Part shown: positions 58,140-64,000 of the stretch, in pieces | Layout: every line of letters starts with the position of its first letter | How positions within the stretch are numbered: the stretch's first letter is position 1 | DNA from: Flavobacteriales bacterium | Lineage (GTDB): Bacteria; Bacteroidota; Bacteroidia; Flavobacteriales; UBA7430 | NCBI GenBank assembly: GCA_022425195.1 | Contig: JAKMFX010000019.1 | Span: 20,676-84,675, forward strand | DNA: 64,000 nucleotides | Direction: 5' to 3' | Notes under the pieces: model-generated | Database searches by the model: none | Told to the model about the DNA's origin: nothing | What the model saw: the letters and a program-made list of their open reading frames with translations, nothing else | Position numbers and translations under genes: made by a program

Positions 58140-59402
58140 TTGAAAAACCGAACCATTCGCAACATCGCCATTTTAGGCAGCCTCGCAATTGCGGGAGTGA
58201 TTAGCGTCCAAATTTATTGGATCAATCAAGCGTTAAATTTACAGCAAAAACAGTTTCAAGAAGGGGTCTTCATTTCTTTAAAAAGAGTCGCTGAGCGAAT
58301 TTCTGAATATAATCAAATGGATTCCCCCGCAATAAAAACGGTCAAGCAAATCTCCTCTGACTACTACATCGTAAATATCAGAGAAGCTATAGATGCAAAC
58401 ATTTTAGAATTGTACTTATGCGATGAATTTGATAAAATGAATATTCAAACCGATTATGAATATGCGATTTATGATTGTGCCAGTGAAAAAATGGTGTACG
58501 GAGCCTACATTTCATTCGAAGAAAAAGAAACAAAAATTAGGCCGGGCGATCTCCCAAAATACGATGAGTTCATCTACTATTTTGGGGTGAACTTCCCCAA
58601 GCGCACCTCCTACTTAATAGCGGGCAACCGCCTCTGGATTTTCTTTTCCGGCTTGCTCTTTTTAACGGTCATCTTCTTTGTCTATGCGCTAAATATCATC
58701 CTCAAGCAAAAACGATTGTCAGAACTCCAAAAAGAGTTTATCAACAATATGACCCATGAGTTCAAAACACCTATCTCAACAATTCTTATCGCTTCTGACG
58801 CATTGCTTGAGGATGAGGTCATAAAAAACAAAAAGGACTTATCTAATTACTCTCAGATCATCAAAGAACAAAACGAAAGGCTGAATCGGCAAGTTGAAAA
58901 GGTGCTGCAAATTACAGAAATGGAACGTGCCGATATTGAACTAAAAAAAGAGAGCATCAGGCTGCATGAATCTATAAAATCAATCACCAGCAGTGTTGAA
59001 ATTAAACTGTCTAAACAACAAGGAGAGCTGATGACAAATTTAGCCGCTGAAGACGATTTAATTCGCTGTGATAAACTTCACCTGACCAATATCATCTATA
59101 ACGTTATTGATAATGCGCTGAAATATTCCAATAAAAAAACAAAAATCAATATAGAAACGAAACAATTGGAAAGATTTTTGCAGTTGACAATCACGGACAA
59201 TGGAATCGGAATTGCTGAAGAACACATTGCTAATGTTAGTCGTAAATTTTATAGAGTCCCCACAGGAAAAGTTCACAATGTTAAAGGATTCGGTTTGGGT
59301 CTGTATTACGTAAATCAAGTCTGTAAAGCACACGATTGGCAATGGGAAATTAAAAGCAAAATAGGAAAAGGTACAAGTATTACATTCAAAATAAAGAAGT
59401 GA
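58140..59402 (+). CDS. Two-component sensor histidine kinase
   Basis: A membrane kinase of 420 residues. Membrane helices at about 7-26 and 164-186 flank a 135-residue extracytoplasmic sensor domain with no recognised fold. The HisKA phosphorylation site is His206 in NNMTHEFKTPIST. The ATPase domain has YNVIDNALKYS, DNGIGIAEE and GFGLGLYYV. The start is TTG at 58140, which overlaps the stop of an 8-codon upstream ORF (ATG 58117). The response regulator follows with a 4 bp overlap. The signal is unknown. Confidence 0.9.
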   Translation: MKNRTIRNIAILGSLAIAGVISVQIYWINQALNLQQKQFQEGVFISLKRVAERISEYNQMDSPAIKTVKQISSDYYIVNIREAIDANILELYLCDEFDKMNIQTDYEYAIYDCASEKMVYGAYISFEEKETKIRPGDLPKYDEFIYYFGVNFPKRTSYLIAGNRLWIFFSGLLFLTVIFFVYALNIILKQKRLSELQKEFINNMTHEFKTPISTILIASDALLEDEVIKNKKDLSNYSQIIKEQNERLNRQVEKVLQITEMERADIELKKESIRLHESIKSITSSVEIKLSKQQGELMTNLAAEDDLIRCDKLHLTNIIYNVIDNALKYSNKKTKINIETKQLERFLQLTITDNGIGIAEEHIANVSRKFYRVPTGKVHNVKGFGLGLYYVNQVCKAHDWQWEIKSKIGKGTSITFKIKK

Positions 59403-60085
59403 AAATGGCTAAAATCTTATACGTAGAAGATGATCTAAGCTTAAGCTTTGTAACTCGCGATCAACTTGAAAAAAGAGGATATGATGTCCTGTTTTGTGAC
59501 ACGGGCATAAAGGCCCTTGAAGCTTTTCAAGCCCATCTTTTCGATATCTGTATTTTCGACGTTATGCTTCCCGTAATGGATGGTTTCGAGTTGGCAAAAA
59601 AAATACGACTTGAAAACAAACAAATACCCATTATCTTCCTCACCGCAAGATCTATGCAAGAGGACAAACTAGAAGGCTTAAAATTGGGTGGCGACGACTA
59701 CATGACCAAGCCTTTCAACATTGAGGAGCTCCGTCTAAAGATTGAAGTTTTTTTAAAGCGAAAAGAAGTTCAAAAAGAAGGCAAAGACTTTTATGCCATC
59801 GGTTCATACCAACTGGATGTAAAGGAACAGAAACTGAGCATTGGAAAGGATCAAAGACAATTGACTTTAAAGGAAACAAAACTATTGTCACTGCTGTCCC
59901 TGAAAGAAAATACAATCATCAAACGGGAAAATATCTTGCTCAATTTATGGGGTAAAAATGACTACTTCTTGGGGCGAAGTTTAGATGTGTTTATTTCCAG
60001 GCTTCGTAAATATCTCAAAAAAGACGAAAACATTCATCTTGAAAATATCCGAGGCGTAGGCTTTAAATTGAATGTTAAGAGTTAA
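59399..60085 (+). CDS. OmpR-family response regulator
   Basis: A DNA-binding response regulator of 228 residues, partner of the adjacent kinase. The receiver domain has the acidic pair EDD near the N-terminus, the phosphoacceptor Asp54 in CIFDVMLPVMDGFE and the conserved Lys in MTKPFNIEEL. The C-terminal winged-helix domain ends SRLRKYLKKDENIHLENIRGVGFKL. Start is GTG 59399 (GTGA overlap with the kinase stop) or ATG 59405. Target genes are unknown. Confidence 0.92.
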   Translation: MKMAKILYVEDDLSLSFVTRDQLEKRGYDVLFCDTGIKALEAFQAHLFDICIFDVMLPVMDGFELAKKIRLENKQIPIIFLTARSMQEDKLEGLKLGGDDYMTKPFNIEELRLKIEVFLKRKEVQKEGKDFYAIGSYQLDVKEQKLSIGKDQRQLTLKETKLLSLLSLKENTIIKRENILLNLWGKNDYFLGRSLDVFISRLRKYLKKDENIHLENIRGVGFKLNVKS

Positions 60086-60180
60086 GGTTAAGTATTTTAT
60101 CCATTTTTTTATCGTTTGAAGTTTTAGCCTTTCTCTTTTTTTGATTATATTATAAATAATGAATCTTATCCGATTTGAGT

Positions 60181-60765
60181 ATGAGAAAAGCACGATTTTG
60201 GAGGAGAGCTTATTTGATGTTTTCACTCGCCCTTGGGGTGATTTCTCCATGGGTCTGCTGGTATTTGATTCCTGAGTTCAATCCAATTACCAAGCCCCTA
60301 TCCTATTTTGGTGTTTCAGAATTAACGGCCTGGTACTGGAATGCATCTCTGATTGTCATTTCTGTTGCCCTCTACTTAAATGCCAAAAAATCCATTCGAA
60401 ATCACTTCAAACCTTCATCGGGAAAACAATTATTAGACCTGCTTTTGATGCTGTCGTTTATTAGCCTTCTCATTACCGCACTATTCCCTATGGACAAGAC
60501 TTTAATCCACAGAATATCAGCCACAGGCTTCTTTTTAAGCTATAATTTGTTTGTTTTTTGTTTTGGATTTCTTCGATCAAAAAAATACATTCGGAAAGGA
60601 ATGTTCTCAATGATTATTGGCTCCTGTATGTTGCTGAGTTCTCTTTTGTTATTGCCCTTCCCCAGTTATGGTGTATTTGAAATTGTCTATTTCTCTTTCG
60701 CTCTATTTTGGAATGGCAAATTGTTTTACAAGCGAATACAAACTGAGCCGACTTTTAATCGCTAA
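60181..60765 (+). CDS. Small multi-pass membrane protein, DUF998-like
   Basis: 194 residues with about six hydrophobic helices. PLSYFGVSELTAWYWNASL and the later ALFPMD...HRISATGFFLSYN resemble the DUF998 pattern, but the match is by eye only. ATG 60181 is preferred over an in-frame TTG at 60175. It follows the response regulator by 95 bp in the same direction, which may mean shared expression. Function unknown. Confidence 0.6.
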   Translation: MRKARFWRRAYLMFSLALGVISPWVCWYLIPEFNPITKPLSYFGVSELTAWYWNASLIVISVALYLNAKKSIRNHFKPSSGKQLLDLLLMLSFISLLITALFPMDKTLIHRISATGFFLSYNLFVFCFGFLRSKKYIRKGMFSMIIGSCMLLSSLLLLPFPSYGVFEIVYFSFALFWNGKLFYKRIQTEPTFNR

Positions 60766-60806
60766 AGTTTCAAGGTAGCTTACAACCCTATTTGCATGTA
60801 ATATCT

Positions 60807-60814
60807 TACTTTTG
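60807..60814 (+). promoter_or_regulatory. serS -7 box TACTTTTG
   Basis: A perfect TAnnTTTG box 20 bases before the serS ATG at 60834. The reading frame is open further upstream (ATG 60792), but that codon precedes the box, which supports 60834 as the start. Confidence 0.55.
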
Positions 60815-60833
60815 TTTTCCTAAAGCCTACATC

Positions 60834-62105
60834 ATGTTACAAGTTGCTTACCTCAGAGAACATAAAGAAGAAGTCATTGCTAGATTAGCTGTGAAAAACT
60901 TTGATGCCGCTAGCATCATAGAAGAGTTAATCTCTTTGGATGAAAAAAGACGTCATACACAAGCTGAGCATGACAATACCCTGGCGGAGTCGAATAAACT
61001 TTCGAAAGAAATCGGACTGTTGTACAAAACTGGAAAAATTGAGGAGGCCAACACAAAAAAAGCACTGACTGCTGAGTTAAAAGAAAAGTCAAAACAATTG
61101 AGTCAATTGCTGTCCAACACACAAGACTCTTTGAACGAGAAACTTGTTCAGATTCCAAACATACCTCATGAATCTGTTCCTGCAGGAAACTCAGAAGAGG
61201 ACAACAAAGTCATCAGCCAAGAAGGGGCGATTCCAGACCTAGGTGACAAAGCCAAACCCCATTGGGAACTCGTTGCTGAAAAAAATATCATAGACTTTGA
61301 ATTGGGCGTGAAAATTACAGGAGCTGGATTTCCTGTATACAGAGGGAAAGGCGCGAAGCTTCAACGCGCCCTGATAAACTACTTCCTTGATAAAAACATT
61401 GATGCAGGCTATGAAGAAGTTATGCCGCCACACATGGTTAACGAAGCTTCAGGCTTTGGAACAGGCCAGTTGCCTGATAAGGAAGGTCAGATGTATCACG
61501 TCACAGAAGACAACTTGTATCTAATTCCTACCGCTGAAGTCCCTGTCACAAACATCTTTAGAAATGTAATCCTAAAAAAAGAAGATCTACCCGTTAAATG
61601 CACGGCCTACACGCCCTGTTTTCGTAGAGAAGCTGGTTCTTATGGGAAGGACGTCAGAGGTTTAAATAGGTTACATCAATTTGACAAAATTGAAATTGTA
61701 CAGATTCAACACCCTGACGAATCCTACAAAACCCTAGACGAAATGGTTCAACATGTTGCTGCCATTTTACGCGAACTTAAACTCCCCTTCCGAATACTTC
61801 AATTGTGTGGAGGAGACATAAGTTTTACCTCCTCATTAACATATGATTTTGAGGTTTATTCTGCTGCTCAAGAAAAATGGTTAGAGGTAAGTTCTGTTTC
61901 AAATTTCGAAAGCTACCAAACCAATAGATTGAAATTACGCTATCGAGACGACGACAAAAAAACCAAACTTTGCCACAGTTTAAATGGGTCTTCTTTGGCG
62001 CTTCCTAGAGTACTGGCAGCCATAATTGAAAATTATCAAGATGCAGATGGAATTCGCATTCCAGAAGTGCTAATTCCGTATTGCGGTTTCGATAAAATCG
62101 AATAA
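60834..62105 (+). CDS. serS: Seryl-tRNA synthetase
   Basis: Charges tRNA-Ser; a class II synthetase. 423 residues from ATG 60834 (MLQVAYLREHKEE), matching family N-termini. Residues about 30-105 are the coiled-coil arm that holds the tRNA. Catalytic motifs include the TAEVPVTNIFRN region, motif 2 PCFRREAGSYGKDVRGLNR, and motif 3 LNGSSLALPRVLAAIIENYQ. Confidence 0.97.
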   Translation: MLQVAYLREHKEEVIARLAVKNFDAASIIEELISLDEKRRHTQAEHDNTLAESNKLSKEIGLLYKTGKIEEANTKKALTAELKEKSKQLSQLLSNTQDSLNEKLVQIPNIPHESVPAGNSEEDNKVISQEGAIPDLGDKAKPHWELVAEKNIIDFELGVKITGAGFPVYRGKGAKLQRALINYFLDKNIDAGYEEVMPPHMVNEASGFGTGQLPDKEGQMYHVTEDNLYLIPTAEVPVTNIFRNVILKKEDLPVKCTAYTPCFRREAGSYGKDVRGLNRLHQFDKIEIVQIQHPDESYKTLDEMVQHVAAILRELKLPFRILQLCGGDISFTSSLTYDFEVYSAAQEKWLEVSSVSNFESYQTNRLKLRYRDDDKKTKLCHSLNGSSLALPRVLAAIIENYQDADGIRIPEVLIPYCGFDKIE

Positions 62106-62137
62106 CTTAACGTGAGAAAACTCTTGGGCGCCTGATC

Positions 62138-62710
62138 ATGATCAAATATATTTTTCACATAGCTGTCATCACAATCTTCATTTCTTCATGCCGAGAGATC
62201 AACATTAATAATGAGTTAAAAAACACTGTCATTCTCGATTCTCTTCTTGTTCTTCAACAAACTGAGATGAGGGCTATAGACAGCACCAAACTCTTGTCAT
62301 ACATAGAAAAAGCAAGCAGAAGGGTTTATTTGTTTGAAAGTGAAAACTTGAACCCTTTTCAAAAACAATGGTTGCACCATGACAAATTAGCCTACGAGGA
62401 AATCTATTTATCACTAAAAAGAATACATGAAAAAATAGATTCTACACACCTAGCTTATGAATATTCGAAACAGCAAATTCAGGCTTTAAAAGAAGATCTG
62501 TTGCACAGGCACCTTAATAAGGAAGACTTTAAAGGGTACTTCACCGATGAGCAAAAAATACTTGCAGAACTGAAAGAGCAATCAGACAACTTGAACAAAT
62601 CCTTTACCAAACACCAACATAAGCTTGATTCTTTAGAATTCAAACTGCAGGGTGTCCTCACTCAATTAGATGCTATAGACAGTCGCGATGAAGAATCTAC
62701 TAAAAATTAA
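62138..62710 (+). CDS. Predicted lipoprotein with helical body
   Basis: 190 residues. A short signal peptide ends in the lipobox-like FISSC (Cys18), so the mature protein is probably lipid-anchored. The rest is rich in Glu, Lys and Leu, mostly helical with coiled-coil character (about 110-180). No family recognised. It starts 32 bp after serS and its 3' end overlaps the next gene by 23 bp in another frame, suggesting the two are made together. Confidence 0.75.
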   Translation: MIKYIFHIAVITIFISSCREININNELKNTVILDSLLVLQQTEMRAIDSTKLLSYIEKASRRVYLFESENLNPFQKQWLHHDKLAYEEIYLSLKRIHEKIDSTHLAYEYSKQQIQALKEDLLHRHLNKEDFKGYFTDEQKILAELKEQSDNLNKSFTKHQHKLDSLEFKLQGVLTQLDAIDSRDEESTKN

Positions 62711-64000
62711 ACTCCTCCTTCTGTTTTGGTGCATGGGTCTCATGTCGACCCTGATTGCACAAACAAATAGCGATGTCCAATTGGCTAACCAATTGTTCAG
62801 TTCTGGAAACTATCAGAAGTCCAGCCAGATATACGCAAAACTTTACAGCAAATACAAATCAGCTAATTATTACCATAAACTGCTCGACTGCTATTTTGCG
62901 ATCGACGAAATGAAGCTGGCCGAAAAGCTGATAAAAAAACACAGTAAAAAATACACCAATAACATTACCGTAAAAATCGATTATGCACATCTTTTCTTTC
63001 TCCTTGGAGAAGAAAAAAAAGCAAAGAAAAAGTTCGATGAGGTTTTTGAAAGGTTAAACTCAAACCCGCAATATGTGAGTGTCGTAGCTAAAAAACTTAC
63101 CAAGTATGGATATTTAGAAGAAGCTATTGTAGCCTATGAAATTGGTCTGAAAAACCCTTCTAAAAACACATATAGATTCTCTTTAGCTAGACTATACAGC
63201 CAATTGAATGACCTTGAGATGATGTACGAAACATATCTTGACCTGGTCATCAACAACAAAGTATATCTCCAAAACGTAAAAAATATTATCGGAAGAACCA
63301 TCAGTAAAGATGCTGACGATGAAAATAATCAGCTCCTAAAGGGTATTCTCATTCAAAAAACACAGAAATCTAATGACGCCAGTATAGGGGATTTACTTAT
63401 TTGGTTGTTTGTTCAAGAGAAGAACTTTGAAGCGGCCTTTGACCAAGAAAAATCAATGGATCAAAGGTTTAATCTGGGGCAAAAGAAGATTTTTGAATTG
63501 GCTTCCATCTGCCGAAAAAATAAAGCCTTTGGAGTTGCCCTCGACTGCTATCAATACATCATAGAAATAGGGTCTGATTCTGCCTACTATTTAGATGCTC
63601 AATTGGCGGCCATCACAGTCAAAAAAGAACTGCTAGAAAATGCTGTATATACGACCAAAGAAGATTGGCAAGAATTAGAAGAAAGCTATGACAAACTTTT
63701 GAATAAAATAGGAATTCGAAGTCAGACCGTTCTTCTTGTTCGAGATATGGCAGAGATTCAAGCATTCAGACTGCACAATACTGAACAAGCTTCTAAAACC
63801 ATAGAAACGATTCAAAACTTCCCCACGGCGGCGGCAGAAGATTTAGCCCGATGCAAATTACTGCAGGCAGATATTCAGTTGCTGAAAAATGAAATATGGG
63901 ATTCGATCTTGTCTTATTCTCAAGTCATCAAAGCCTACAAAAATGATGTGCTAGGCCACGAGGCAAAATACCGAAGAGCAAAAATTTCATACTACCAAGG
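62688..64000 (+). CDS. Secreted TPR-repeat protein, cut by window edge
   Basis: 437 codons visible from ATG 62688; the C-terminus lies outside. Residues 1-24 are a signal peptide (LLLLFWCMGLMSTLIAQ). Helical repeats of tetratricopeptide type follow, such as ANQLFSSGNYQKSSQIYAKL, KLTKYGYLEEAIVAYEIGL and AKYRRAKISYY. It is therefore probably a periplasmic or surface scaffold, likely working with the upstream lipoprotein. The function is not known. Confidence 0.85.
   Translation, partial: MKNLLKIKLLLLFWCMGLMSTLIAQTNSDVQLANQLFSSGNYQKSSQIYAKLYSKYKSANYYHKLLDCYFAIDEMKLAEKLIKKHSKKYTNNITVKIDYAHLFFLLGEEKKAKKKFDEVFERLNSNPQYVSVVAKKLTKYGYLEEAIVAYEIGLKNPSKNTYRFSLARLYSQLNDLEMMYETYLDLVINNKVYLQNVKNIIGRTISKDADDENNQLLKGILIQKTQKSNDASIGDLLIWLFVQEKNFEAAFDQEKSMDQRFNLGQKKIFELASICRKNKAFGVALDCYQYIIEIGSDSAYYLDAQLAAITVKKELLENAVYTTKEDWQELEESYDKLLNKIGIRSQTVLLVRDMAEIQAFRLHNTEQASKTIETIQNFPTAAAEDLARCKLLQADIQLLKNEIWDSILSYSQVIKAYKNDVLGHEAKYRRAKISYYQ

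Noticed and set aside
1..64000. CRISPR arrays, insertion sequences, prophage, tRNA or rRNA genes
   Set aside because: No regularly spaced direct repeats, transposase or integrase genes, cloverleaf-like or rRNA-like sequence was seen; almost all space is taken by conserved core genes.

Overview
The window looks like core chromosome of a free-living, aerobic member of the Bacteroidota, probably Flavobacteriia/Cryomorphaceae-like. The evidence is: a secreted protein with a type IX secretion (T9SS) C-terminal sorting domain; Bacteroidota-type families (DUF2480, DUF4271, a MurF-alanine racemase fusion, a long 632-residue amidophosphoribosyltransferase); a modest-GC, densely packed genome; and at least fourteen copies of the Bacteroidota -7 promoter box TAnnTTTG just upstream of genes. 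No insertion sequence, prophage, CRISPR array, tRNA or rRNA was seen. The only stretch above 300 bp without a large gene is 9876-10224, and it holds the trp leader/attenuator.

Layout. 1-2347: ileS, cut by the left edge. 2519-3481: T9SS cargo protein. 3549-10077: complete trpEGDCFBA operon on the minus strand, with 1-4 bp gene overlaps, preceded by a leader peptide with tandem Trp codons and a terminator/antiterminator pair. 10225-14449 (+): purF-type amidotransferase, gpsA, and a thioester-reductase-like SDR. 14467-21010 (-): SUF iron-sulfur operon (SufA-like, sufB, C, D, S, E, DUF59/SufT-like, DUF2480). 21137-24346: thiL, an alpha/beta hydrolase and an aminopeptidase P. 24522-27901 (+): succinate dehydrogenase sdhCAB, closed by a strong terminator. 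27968-35194: TerB-DnaJ protein, DUF1853 protein, nhaA, ALDH7-type dehydrogenase, rseP and dxr. 35396-40150 (+): haem operon hemACDEF. 40239-48569: leuS, dnaG, a cytosolic binding-protein-like protein, recJ and rsmI. 48655-51687 (+): tdk and murF-alr. 51715-56702 (-): DUF4271, a second HemD-like protein, rnpA, yidD, a CtpA-type S41 protease and an O-antigen ligase-like protein. 56900-64000 (+): glutaryl-CoA dehydrogenase, a histidine kinase/response regulator pair, a small membrane protein, serS, a lipoprotein, and a TPR protein cut by the right edge.

How the genes fit together. Most encode housekeeping functions: tryptophan, haem, isoprenoid, thiamine diphosphate and Fe-S cofactor synthesis, the respiratory chain, cell wall, and replication/repair. 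Fe-S clusters from SUF would serve SdhB. ALDH7 and glutaryl-CoA dehydrogenase could both act in lysine breakdown.

The most interesting signals are regulatory. They are a classical ribosome-mediated trp attenuator in a Bacteroidota genome; promoter boxes so close to start codons that several mRNAs should be leaderless or nearly so; a run of TTG-initiated essential genes; and a 36 bp near-perfect inverted repeat in front of nhaA. Among proteins, a periplasmic-binding-protein-like protein with no possible signal peptide and a DUF1853 protein with a nuclease-like residue pattern are the least explained. I found no convincing wholly new multi-gene system.
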